A stretch of 44,049 nucleotides of DNA from positions 1 to 44,049 of the forward strand of contig JBBRMQ010000005.1 in assembly GCA_038230775.1 (NCBI GenBank). The letters are read 5' to 3'. This document shows, piece after piece, positions 21,898 to 29,483 of this stretch (its first letter is position 1; each line of letters opens with the position of its first letter). Source of the stretch: JBBRMQ01 sp038230775 (GTDB lineage: Bacteria; Acidobacteriota; Thermoanaerobaculia; Gp7-AA8). The position numbers were made by a program, and so were the translations under genes. The notes under the pieces were generated by a model that worked only from the letters and a program-made list of their open reading frames with translations, did no database searches and was not told the origin of the DNA.

Positions 21898-23778
21898 GTG
21901 AACGTTGACATCTGGCTTTGCGCAGCGGGGATTCTATGGCTTCCGGGCGCTGCGATCGTGCGTCTGGTTCGCGCTCCGGCGATTGCCGACCGCGCGACGA
22001 GAATCGCGATTCAACTGGGGGCAGGACTCGCGTTCTGGCCCATTCTTCTTCTCTGGACCGCGGATACGCCGCTGCGGTGGTCTTCGATCGCGGTCTGGGG
22101 CATCGTGGGCGTGGCGGCGGCGGTCGCATTTTTTCCATTCAGCCGGCCGCGATTTGTGCGCCGGGTCACAATTCATGAGTTTCTCCTCGCGGCCGTCGTA
22201 GCCGTCACAGGATGGACACGGTTGCGCGCCGTGACAGGACTCGCGCTGCCGCCCTGGGTGGATTCGGTGCACCACACGATGCTGGTGCGGCTCTTTCTCA
22301 TGCGCGGCACAGTTCCGCAAACCTATGACCCCTTCATACCGGGCGCGACAGCGTTCTATCACTGGGGTTTCCACGCGGTCGCCGCCGTCCTCATCTGGTT
22401 TGTAGGACGGACCGATCCGTTTTCCGTTGCGGGCATCATTCTTTCCTTCGGTCAATTCTTGAACGCGGTCGCGCCGCTCTTCGTCTACGCGGCCGCCCGT
22501 TCGCTCCTCCGCAGCCGCACGGCTGCGGTCGTTGCCGCCGCGCTCGCTGGTCTCGTCTCGTTCTATCCCGCGTACTACGTTTCGTGGGGACGCTTCACGC
22601 ATCTGGCCGGCGTGCTCCTTCTTCTGGCGTGGATCGCTCTTGCTGGGGCGGCGGTCTCTCAGCCCGCCGTCGGCGGGTTGGGGGCCCGCCGCCCCAGATC
22701 CGCACGAATCCGTAGTGCGGTTCTGATGTCGATCGTTGCGTCGGGTCTGGCGCTGGTGCACGTCCGGCTTGCGTTTTTCGCGGTCACGTTCACAGTCGTA
22801 CTGATCGGAGCAACCCTGCTGCGACGGCGACGGCCCGTGGCGATCCTCATCGCCGGTGCCCTCGCATGCCTGATCGTAGTGCCGTGGTTCGTGGCGATGC
22901 GCCACGTCGCCCCGACCGCTCTCGCGCCGTCGGACGCCGATCCACGCTGGACTTCGCCGGCCGACGTTCGCGCCAATCTGCTGTGGGTGCCGCACGCCGC
23001 GGAGTTGTTGAGCCTGGCGACGGCGGGGCTGACCGGAATCGCGAACATCGGACCGCTGCCTGTGGTCGCGCGCGTGGTCTCCGGCGTCTGGTGGCTCGCG
23101 ATTCTCGCTGTGGCGACCAAACGCCGCCGGACGCGCCCGCTGCTGTTCGTCTTCTCGGTCCTTGCCACGTGGTGCGCCGTCACGCTTCTGCTCGTGAACA
23201 CGACCCATCTGCAATTCGCGACCAACACGTCGGCGGCGATCACCGCGTTCGTCCCGGTTTGCATTGCCGCGGGAGCGTTGATCGCCTGGGTGACCGCCCG
23301 CATGCATCGCGTCGCGCTGCCGGTCATCGTCCTTGTGTGTTGTGTGATCGGAGTGATGACGCTGAGCGACGTGATCAATCCGGCGACGATCATCGCGAAC
23401 GATGCCGATGTCGCCGCGTTGCGCTGGTTGAGCACTTCGACCCCCGCATCGTCGGCGATCGCGGGCCGCGTGCAGCCGTGGTATGGCGGCGCGTTCATCG
23501 GCGTCGACGGCGCGTACTGGAGCTCGGTCCTCGCCGATCGCCGATCGATGCCTCCGCCGAGCCTCTACGGATGGAGCGGGTCCTACGGAAGAATGGAGCT
23601 GTTTCTCGCGCGATGGCGCGATGAGTATCCGTTCATGACCCGCGCCACGCTTACGGAGGCGAAACGGCTCGGGATGACGCATGTGTATTTCGGGCGTGGC
23701 GTCCCGCTAGAAGCGCCCGCGAAGACCGGCAGCGTGGTCTACGCGCGCGACGGCATCACGATCGTCGCGATCCCGTAG
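21898..23778 (+). CDS. Polytopic membrane protein, glycosyltransferase-like (GT-C type suspected)
   Basis: A 626-aa protein with about 12-13 hydrophobic helices. After the second or third helix pair comes a large loop with PPWVDSVHHTMLVRLFLMRG and FYHWGFHAVAAV; a soluble C-terminal part of about 120 aa has WSGSYGRMELFLARWRDEYP. Acidic and His residues early in a multi-helix protein with a soluble tail resemble GT-C glycosyltransferases using polyprenyl-phosphate sugars, but I cannot name a family. GTG at 21898 is used, with no convincing ribosome site. Residues about 249-267 are encoded by an in-frame 55-bp palindrome lying in a loop between helices. Confidence 0.6.
   Translation: MNVDIWLCAAGILWLPGAAIVRLVRAPAIADRATRIAIQLGAGLAFWPILLLWTADTPLRWSSIAVWGIVGVAAAVAFFPFSRPRFVRRVTIHEFLLAAVVAVTGWTRLRAVTGLALPPWVDSVHHTMLVRLFLMRGTVPQTYDPFIPGATAFYHWGFHAVAAVLIWFVGRTDPFSVAGIILSFGQFLNAVAPLFVYAAARSLLRSRTAAVVAAALAGLVSFYPAYYVSWGRFTHLAGVLLLLAWIALAGAAVSQPAVGGLGARRPRSARIRSAVLMSIVASGLALVHVRLAFFAVTFTVVLIGATLLRRRRPVAILIAGALACLIVVPWFVAMRHVAPTALAPSDADPRWTSPADVRANLLWVPHAAELLSLATAGLTGIANIGPLPVVARVVSGVWWLAILAVATKRRRTRPLLFVFSVLATWCAVTLLLVNTTHLQFATNTSAAITAFVPVCIAAGALIAWVTARMHRVALPVIVLVCCVIGVMTLSDVINPATIIANDADVAALRWLSTSTPASSAIAGRVQPWYGGAFIGVDGAYWSSVLADRRSMPPPSLYGWSGSYGRMELFLARWRDEYPFMTRATLTEAKRLGMTHVYFGRGVPLEAPAKTGSVVYARDGITIVAIP
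22643..22697. repeat. 55-bp palindrome in frame inside the membrane-protein gene
   Basis: Outer arms CTGGGGCGGCGG (22643-22654) and CCGCCGCCCCAG (22686-22697), inner CCCGCC-GTC-GGCGGG. It codes for the Pro/Gly/Arg-rich stretch SQPAVGGLGARRPRSA between two hydrophobic helices. Confidence 0.8.
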
Positions 23779-23815
23779 TGTGGTGGCGCACCACATCGCG
23801 AGGGCTGTTGTTTCT

Positions 23816-23871
23816 GTGTGAGGACCGGCTACAGCCGGTCACGACCGACCGGCTGAAGCCGGTCCTCACAC
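23816..23871. repeat. Intergenic palindrome GTGTGAGGACCGGCT
   Basis: Arms GTGTGAGGACCGGCTACAGC and GGCTGAAGCCGGTCCTCACA with an inner CCGGTCACGACCGACCGG. It lies between convergent genes (stops at 23778 and 23915) and could act as a two-way terminator, although no T-run follows. It is built like the other short palindromes but shares no sequence with them. Confidence 0.75.
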
Positions 23872-23914
23872 TGAGGCTGCTTGGACCAAATTAGCGTGCA
23901 TGGTCCAAGAAAAA

Positions 23915-25030
23915 CTAGTGCCTCACCGCGCGGGCGCGAAGTGGCGCGCCCTCATATCGATCGAGGCGCGGCCGCACGAGCCACCACTCCTTGCCCAGTT
24001 CGACGTAGACGGCGAAACGGCCGTCGTTGATGAACACCGTGCGGAAAAGCGCCGGATCGAACTCATCGAAGCGATACGGCTCCTCATTCGGCGCGTTGTG
24101 GAAAAGGCGCTCGTACAACGTGCGCACCGGAAACATCCGCGGCAGATAATCGGCATCCGCGCACGGCGAGTCGGATTTCAATTCGAGGCCGGCCACGCGA
24201 TAGCAATCGGATCGGAAAGCGGAGCCGTCCGTGAGTGTTCGTCGCTGCCCTTCGCGGAAAAGACCCCATGCGATCCGCGACTCGTCTTCGGTCGGCATCA
24301 GCGGAGATCCTGCTTCGTCGAGCGCGATCGCCGCGCTGGAGATCGACGTCATCAGGCCGAGGCCGTAGGCGACATTCTCGAAGCCGTGATTGAAGCTGAT
24401 GACCTCATCCGACATCGCGAGATCGCATCGCTGCGGCATCGCATCGACGAGCGTCTTGCACACGTGATGTTCCGGCGCGAGCGCATCGTGAATTGCTGCG
24501 CGTGCTACGGCCGCGAGCGCAGGATCGCGGGTGTACGCCGCCGACCACGCATACGCGACGGCCGCCTGCGTGAAGTCGTCCATGCACTCGTTGAGGAGAT
24601 TCGTTCCGCACGCCGGATCGATGTTGAATCGGTACACAGCGATTGTGGCGCGGACGGCCTGATCGAGCTGCGCGTCGCCGATCGCCGCTCCGTTGAGCTG
24701 CATGACCGTCGGAATCGCCAGGCCGATGTTGGCGCCTGCCAGCCATCGTTCGAATGTGCGTACGCGCCGCCCGAGAACCGGATCGAGACGCGCCGTTTCG
24801 CCGAGGGAAAGGCGTAGTTTGCGCAGGAGCTGGTCGCGGACGACGGTCTGGCACTCGGGCAGCGATGCCTCGCGAAACATCGTCCCGTATTCGCCGAGCT
24901 CCAGCGACATGTCGCGCGTCGTGAAGTCGAGCGCGGCGCTCCTGCAGGCGGCGGTTGCATCCATCGCGGAGCCCAGAACGAGGGCAAGGCCCCACACTTG
25001 CAACAAAGGCGCTCCGGGATTCAGTACCAT
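23915..25030 (-). CDS. Exported protein of unknown function
   Basis: I do not recognise this 371-aa protein. The chosen ATG (25030) gives a signal peptide (VLNPGAPLLQVWGLALVLGS, cleavage near DATA-AC); upstream in-frame codons would overlap the divergent gene. The mature part is rich in Ala and amphipathic helices, with at least eight Cys (ACRSA, LPECQ, DPACGTN, NECMDD, HHVCK, QRCDL, SDCYR, SPCAD), suggesting disulfides in the periplasm or outside, and ends with a possible small beta domain (FAVYVELGKEWWLVRPRLD). The helix pattern could be an alpha/alpha toroid. The start lies 10 bp from the divergent beta-lactamase-like gene. Confidence 0.65.
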   Translation of the reverse strand: MVLNPGAPLLQVWGLALVLGSAMDATAACRSAALDFTTRDMSLELGEYGTMFREASLPECQTVVRDQLLRKLRLSLGETARLDPVLGRRVRTFERWLAGANIGLAIPTVMQLNGAAIGDAQLDQAVRATIAVYRFNIDPACGTNLLNECMDDFTQAAVAYAWSAAYTRDPALAAVARAAIHDALAPEHHVCKTLVDAMPQRCDLAMSDEVISFNHGFENVAYGLGLMTSISSAAIALDEAGSPLMPTEDESRIAWGLFREGQRRTLTDGSAFRSDCYRVAGLELKSDSPCADADYLPRMFPVRTLYERLFHNAPNEEPYRFDEFDPALFRTVFINDGRFAVYVELGKEWWLVRPRLDRYEGAPLRARAVRH

Positions 25031-25040
25031 TCTTCGACCA

Positions 25041-25937
25041 ATGAAAGCCACGGCTGCTCGCGAGAAACTTCCGGTTGCGCCGGCGAACGAATCCGTCGCC
25101 GCGGCGGAAGTGTCCCTGTATCGTAACGTCCTCAAAATCAAAAAAGAGCACGATCTCGAAAACCTCGGCATCGCCTTCTTCGATGCGGAGACGACCATCC
25201 AGTGGTCGTTCAACGGCGATCACTATTTCCACGCCGCCTCCACCATGAAGCTCGCCGTTCTCCTCGGCGTCTTCCGCCAGATCGAACGCCATGAGCTGAC
25301 GCTCGACGCGGCGGTCCACGTGCGCAACCGGTTCACTTCCATCGTCAACCAGGAGCCGTTCATGCTGGACCTCGGCCGCGACGCCGACCCCGACGTCTAC
25401 GGTCACCTCGGCAAGACGCTGAGCGTGCGCGAGCTGGCGTACTGGATGATTACGAAGTCGAGCAATCTGGCGACGAATCTTCTCGTCGATGTGGTCGGCA
25501 TCCAGACCGTGCAGGCCGCACTCGATGAGCTCGAGATCGACGGCATGCGCGTGCTGCGCGGTGTCGAAGATCAGGCCGCGTTCGGCGCGGGATTGAACAA
25601 CGAAGTGACCGCAAACGGACTGTTGAAACTGCTCCGGCTCATCGCCGACGGGCGCGCGTATTCGAAGGAATCGAGCGACGAGATGTTGAAGATCATGCTC
25701 GAGCAGCAGTACCGCAGCGGCATTCCAGCGGGATTGCCGAAGGCCACGCGGGTGGCGCACAAGACGGGGAACATCTCGACCGTGCACCACGATGCGGGTA
25801 TCGTGTTTCTCGAGGGTCGCAAACCGTACGTGCTGGTCATTCTCACGCAATTTCCCGCGGAAGCGGGGAGAGGAACCGCGGTCGCGGACGTGTCGCGCGA
25901 TATCTACGCGACGCTCGCCGGAATGATCTATGAGTAG
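25041..25937 (+). CDS. Class A beta-lactamase-fold serine hydrolase without signal peptide
   Basis: The 298-aa protein has the penicillin-recognising fold motifs: S-T-M-K (nucleophile Ser67, Lys70), S-S-N (about 140-142) and K-T-G (Lys241). The omega-loop motif E-x-x-L-N reads G-A-G-L-N (182-186), so the deacylating Glu of true class A beta-lactamases is missing. The N-terminus (MKATAAREKLPVAPANESVA) has no hydrophobic stretch, so export by Sec is not predicted. It is more likely a peptidase, esterase or transpeptidase-like enzyme acting in the cytoplasm than a resistance enzyme. It overlaps the M15-like gene by 8 bp and lies near a ligase-like gene and a lytic transglycosylase. Confidence 0.8.
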   Translation: MKATAAREKLPVAPANESVAAAEVSLYRNVLKIKKEHDLENLGIAFFDAETTIQWSFNGDHYFHAASTMKLAVLLGVFRQIERHELTLDAAVHVRNRFTSIVNQEPFMLDLGRDADPDVYGHLGKTLSVRELAYWMITKSSNLATNLLVDVVGIQTVQAALDELEIDGMRVLRGVEDQAAFGAGLNNEVTANGLLKLLRLIADGRAYSKESSDEMLKIMLEQQYRSGIPAGLPKATRVAHKTGNISTVHHDAGIVFLEGRKPYVLVILTQFPAEAGRGTAVADVSRDIYATLAGMIYE

Positions 25938-26640
25938 TGAGAAGCAGACCATCAAAGTCGTCGATGCCTTCGACCTCGACGACGAGTTGCGATCGTTGTT
26001 GAAGCCGGGTGAGATGGTGAAGGACGCTCTCGGGCGGCGGCATCGTCTGCCGCGCTATTTCTACGAGGTTCCCTCGCACGAGGAGGCCAGGAAGATTCGC
26101 CTCACGCAGCACTTCGGCCTCAACGAGTTCATTCTCGTCGATCTGCGCGAGGCGGCGCGGCTGCAGCAGTTTCCGCTGTACCTACCGTGCGCCGTGCGCC
26201 TCCTGGCGTTTTTCCTCGAGGAGTTCCGGTCCGCCGCCGGGGCCTCCGTTCACATCGCGGTCAACGGCGGATATCGATCTCCTTCACACAAGATGGGTCT
26301 CAACGGAACGCCACACATGTGGGGCACGGCTGCCGACATCTACCGGATCGGGAACAACATCCTCAAGACGAAGGACGCGATCGACAAGTACAACGACCTG
26401 GCCGAGGATCTGAGCGACGACGTGGGGACCATGCCGTACGGTCACGTCACAGGCGAGAGCGTGGATGATCACGTTCACATCGACTTGGGCTACGTCACGG
26501 TGGTCCCGCGCGAGATCAGCGAAGACCGGATGGAAGTTCCGCAGGAAAACCGTCCCCGTTTCGCCTTCGAAGAACGGCGCCGCCGGGAGCGGAGACTGCA
26601 GACTCCGCTGGCCGCGACCGGAACCGACAAATCCGAATAA
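25930..26640 (+). CDS. Peptidase M15-like (D-Ala-D-Ala carboxypeptidase-like) protein
   Basis: The 236-aa protein has the M15 zinc-peptidase pattern: GGYRSPSHK, then HMWGTAADIY (His and Asp ligands), then DHVHIDLGY (catalytic and ligand His). Family members trim D,D or L,D bonds of peptidoglycan peptides. No signal peptide is seen; the N-terminus is charged (MSSEKQTIKVVDAFDLDDEL), so either it acts in the cytoplasm on precursors or recycled peptides, or it is exported another way. A highly basic Arg-rich stretch (RRRRERRLQ) is near the C-terminus. Its start overlaps the beta-lactamase-like gene. Confidence 0.8.
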   Translation: MSSEKQTIKVVDAFDLDDELRSLLKPGEMVKDALGRRHRLPRYFYEVPSHEEARKIRLTQHFGLNEFILVDLREAARLQQFPLYLPCAVRLLAFFLEEFRSAAGASVHIAVNGGYRSPSHKMGLNGTPHMWGTAADIYRIGNNILKTKDAIDKYNDLAEDLSDDVGTMPYGHVTGESVDDHVHIDLGYVTVVPREISEDRMEVPQENRPRFAFEERRRRERRLQTPLAATGTDKSE

Positions 26641-26677
26641 AAACTGTTCCCAATAGCACTTTTCCGGACATTTTCGT

Positions 26678-26694
26678 CGGGCCTGCCATTTGCT
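26678..26694 (+). promoter_or_regulatory. Possible sigma-54 promoter before the ligase-like gene
   Basis: CGGGCCTGCCATTTGCT has GG (26680-26681) and GC (26692-26693) separated by 10 bp with a good -12 TTGCT, but a poor -24 box. It is 48 bp upstream of the ATG at 26742, in a gap with no other feature. Confidence 0.35.
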
Positions 26695-26741
26695 TAGGGT
26701 GACTCTGCAGTTCAGATCCATCCGGTCGCCGGTATCAGCAA

Positions 26742-28313
26742 ATGCCGTATTCAAAACACAGCCCGTTTTACAGAGAGCTTGGACGCCCGAGGGCCACGCT
26801 CGACATGCCGGTAATCGGCATGGAGTCGGAGTTCAACGTGTGGCTGGACGAGGTCGAGATCGACCCGAAGCCGTTCTGGAAACACCCCAGCGCCTTCATC
26901 GATCGCCCGCTCCTGCCGCGCGAGAAATCATCCCTCCAGCTTCCGACCGGCGGGGCCGTGTATTTCGATCGCGGCGTCATCGAGGTCGTGACACCGGTCA
27001 TCGAGCTCGCGCCGAACAGCACGGCCAGGATGGTTCGCAACCTGTGGGAACAGATCGGCTTCGTACGCGAACAGCTCACGAAATGGGGCCACGAAAACGA
27101 TCACACGGTCCGGCTGAAGGCGTACAGCACGCACTACAACATTTCCTACGAGATGCCGCGCTCGCAGCAAACGAAGACTCGCAACGAAAAAACGTTAGCG
27201 CTGCTGCTCGCGTATCTGCTGCCCGTTCCGGTGATGGTGGTCGCGTCCAACCGGCGGTCGACGGGTGTCGGCGTCCGGCCGCGTGGCCAGCGGATCGAGA
27301 TCACCGTCGACTTCACGCCTGATCCGGGGCTCATGGTCGCGGCCGCTACACTCATTGTGGGGATCGTTCGGGAAGTGATTTCCTGGCCCACGTACGACCT
27401 GTCCATTCTGCAGAAGCTGCCGATTCCGGTGATCGCCGGCGTCGTTCCAGGAAAACACACCACCCGCAAGGGATGGCTGACCAAAGACTTCCACTATCAG
27501 CAGAGCCCGTACACTTCGGACATCAACCTGCCGATCTGGCGAACGCAGCATGGCGACATGATGTCGCTGCGGCAGATGGCGAGAGAAACTGCATGGTATT
27601 TCCGGCGCACGATCCGGAAGTACTCCGATCCATTCAGCTTCCGTCTGCTCTTCGCTGTACTGGAAGGGCGTGCCGCGTCGCTGCTGGAACTGATCGACCG
27701 GCCGACCGCATACGAAGACGTGGGCAATCTCTGCCGCTGGGGCACCGTGATTCATGAGCTGAAGAACTACGACACGGAGATGGGTCTTCTGCGGCCGGGT
27801 CATGATGCCTTCCATGTGGCGACGATCGATCAATACGTGATCGACCGTCGGACCGCGCGCCGGCGGCACCTCAACGAGCTCGGGTCGGTGAGCACGCCGA
27901 AGGCCGTGGATCCGAAAGATCTCTCTCTCCTTCCCGACCCCACCGCTCGCCCGATCGCTCGGCGGCGTGGCGATCGACCGGGTGCGCTGATACCGGCGAG
28001 GCCGGAGGACTACATCGAGCGCCGGACCCCTGCGCTCTTGCCGAAGGCGAAGGCATCCAATCGGCGCAAACGAAACGAGCGCCGCAGGAATCACTACGCG
28101 ATTCCGTTCCCGGATCGACGCCTCACGCGCTCCGCTTACGAGCAGGTATTTCTGAAGCTCGTTTCCGGCGGAAGGCTGAGGTTTGGGAACGAGATCTACC
28201 GCCCGATCGGGATGAAGGGCTGGTACCACGCGATCTTTCGTCGCGACTCCGATGGCACCGAGAGGTTGCTGTCCATCGATCAGTTGCTGACGAAGATGAA
28301 CGACTGGATCTAG
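26742..28313 (+). CDS. Putative COOH-NH2 ligase (amidoligase / glutamine-synthetase-like fold)
   Basis: I do not know a named function for this 523-aa protein. Features point to the COOH-NH2 ligase/amidoligase superfamily (glutamine-synthetase-like fold, ATP-dependent amide formation): an early G-x-E-x-E strand (VIGMESEFNVWLDEVEI, residues about 24-40), GVIEVVTPVIEL (about 80), a His strand YSTHYNISYEM (about 127), and RIEITVDFTPDPGLMVAAA (about 185-205) resembling the metal-binding Glu strand of gamma-glutamylcysteine ligases. The C-terminal 140 aa are basic (NRRKRNERRRNH) with a final small domain (GNEIYRPIGMKGWYHAIFRR). It follows genes for a beta-lactamase-fold and an M15-like hydrolase, suggesting a matched make-and-trim peptide chemistry. 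This assignment is inference from pattern, not alignment. Confidence 0.55.
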   Translation: MPYSKHSPFYRELGRPRATLDMPVIGMESEFNVWLDEVEIDPKPFWKHPSAFIDRPLLPREKSSLQLPTGGAVYFDRGVIEVVTPVIELAPNSTARMVRNLWEQIGFVREQLTKWGHENDHTVRLKAYSTHYNISYEMPRSQQTKTRNEKTLALLLAYLLPVPVMVVASNRRSTGVGVRPRGQRIEITVDFTPDPGLMVAAATLIVGIVREVISWPTYDLSILQKLPIPVIAGVVPGKHTTRKGWLTKDFHYQQSPYTSDINLPIWRTQHGDMMSLRQMARETAWYFRRTIRKYSDPFSFRLLFAVLEGRAASLLELIDRPTAYEDVGNLCRWGTVIHELKNYDTEMGLLRPGHDAFHVATIDQYVIDRRTARRRHLNELGSVSTPKAVDPKDLSLLPDPTARPIARRRGDRPGALIPARPEDYIERRTPALLPKAKASNRRKRNERRRNHYAIPFPDRRLTRSAYEQVFLKLVSGGRLRFGNEIYRPIGMKGWYHAIFRRDSDGTERLLSIDQLLTKMNDWI

Positions 28314-28472
28314 CTTCCGAACCGTGCCCCGACAAGCAGCAGATCTGCATTTCGGGCGGGCCGCGTTGCGAAGCAGGCCGTTCCGCGTTGCCCCGTGAAT
28401 GTCATCCCGACGTGAAGCCCTGTCAGTGCCTTGCAAAGTTACTTGCGCAGAGCTTCCCCAACGGGGCGTCGA
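28314..28472. other. Convergent intergenic region
   Basis: 159 bp between the ligase-like stop and the transglycosylase stop. It contains a short family B remnant (GAATGTCATCCCGACGTGAA, 28396-28415) and small GC-rich inverted repeats such as CCCCAACGGGG. No gene or clear terminator is visible. Confidence 0.5.
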
Positions 28473-29345
28473 CTACAGGCCCGGAGCGGGGCTGGCGTCC
28501 GCGATGTGACTCACCAGTCGCGCGCCGAGATCCTGTTGGAAGCTCGAGACTCGCTGCACGTACTGGCGCGTTTCCTTGAAAGGCGGCACACCGCCGAAGC
28601 GGCGGACGTTGCCTTCGCCGGCGTTGTACGCCGCGATTGCCTTCTGCGTATCGCCGCCGAAACGGTTGGTCAGGTAGCGGAGATACTTTGCTCCGGCCTG
28701 GATGTTCTGCGTCGGGTTGGTGAGATCTTTCGCGCCGAGCCAGTGGCCCGTTTTCGGAACCAGCTGCATCAGGCCGACGGCGCCCGCCTGCGAGCGCGCG
28801 GTGGGGATGAACTTCGATTCGGTATGAACGACCGCTGCCACGAGCTCGGGCGGCAAATCATTCTTCCGCGCCTCGCTGTAGATGATCGAGCCGAACGGAA
28901 CTTCTTTCTGGAAGAACGCTTCCCGAACCGTTTCTGCGGCCTTCACCACTGTGGACGGCGCCTGGACCATATCGTTCGCCATCCGTTGAGCAACCTGAGC
29001 GGGTGCGGTAGCGGCCGTCGTCGCGACGGTCTTCACCGCGCCGGTAACGCCGCCAGCGACCTGATCCGCAATGTTCTTCGCGGTCTGGATGTCGCCTGCG
29101 ATGTCGGTCGTGTCTGCCGGTTCGCGACGCGCGTCGGCGGAGTGGAGCATGTTCCCGACCTTGAGAGGAACGCCGATGCCGCCGAGCGCGAGTGCGCCAC
29201 CGAGGGCCCAGGAGGCGTATTTTCGGCGGAGCGAGCTCGACCACTTCGAGGGGTTCACTTTCAGGACTTCCTGGCGCAGCTGCGACCGGTCGAACCCATC
29301 AAGGAATCTCTCTTGGAAGGGTCTGCTAGTTTTCAGCTCAGCCAT
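28473..29345 (-). CDS. Membrane-anchored lytic transglycosylase (SLT domain)
   Basis: Cleaves the glycan strands of peptidoglycan with formation of anhydro-muramic ends. The 290-aa protein has a hydrophobic segment near residues 45-62 (ASWALGGALALGGIG), a helical linker with many Ala/Val/Thr, and a C-terminal SLT domain (about 150-285): catalytic Glu in VHTESKF, GAVGLMQLVP, and AYNAGEGNVRRFGG. ATG at 29345 is chosen because GGGAGG (29352-29357) lies six bases upstream; an upstream GTG at 29366 is less likely. A sigma-54-like promoter precedes it. Confidence 0.92.
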   Translation of the reverse strand: MAELKTSRPFQERFLDGFDRSQLRQEVLKVNPSKWSSSLRRKYASWALGGALALGGIGVPLKVGNMLHSADARREPADTTDIAGDIQTAKNIADQVAGGVTGAVKTVATTAATAPAQVAQRMANDMVQAPSTVVKAAETVREAFFQKEVPFGSIIYSEARKNDLPPELVAAVVHTESKFIPTARSQAGAVGLMQLVPKTGHWLGAKDLTNPTQNIQAGAKYLRYLTNRFGGDTQKAIAAYNAGEGNVRRFGGVPPFKETRQYVQRVSSFQQDLGARLVSHIADASPAPGL

Positions 29346-29374
29346 TGTGTTCCTCCCTCGTGACACAGTGATTT

Positions 29375-29391
29375 TGCAAGGGAAGGACCAA
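29375..29391 (-). promoter_or_regulatory. Sigma-54-type promoter of the lytic transglycosylase
   Basis: Minus-strand TTGGTCCTTCCCTTGCA: GG and GC 10 bp apart, TTGG at -24 and TTGCA at -12, differing from the consensus only between the boxes. It would start transcription about 20 bases before the ATG, leaving just room for the Shine-Dalgarno. Confidence 0.6.
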
Positions 29392-29483
29392 CATCGACGT
29401 TTTCGAAATTATTGAAGAGATTTAACTTAGCCTCATTCGCCCGGGGTGGCGGGCTGGAAGCCGGCGTTCGCCGAAGAAAGCCG

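Noticed and set aside
21934..23682. Minus-strand open frame (582 aa) opposite the polytopic membrane protein
   Set aside because: Composition extreme in Arg/Asp/His, no hydrophobic core; the plus strand gives a coherent membrane protein.
25041..25937. Antibiotic-resistance beta-lactamase
   Set aside because: No signal peptide and no omega-loop Glu; the neighbours are metabolic or wall-related, not resistance genes.
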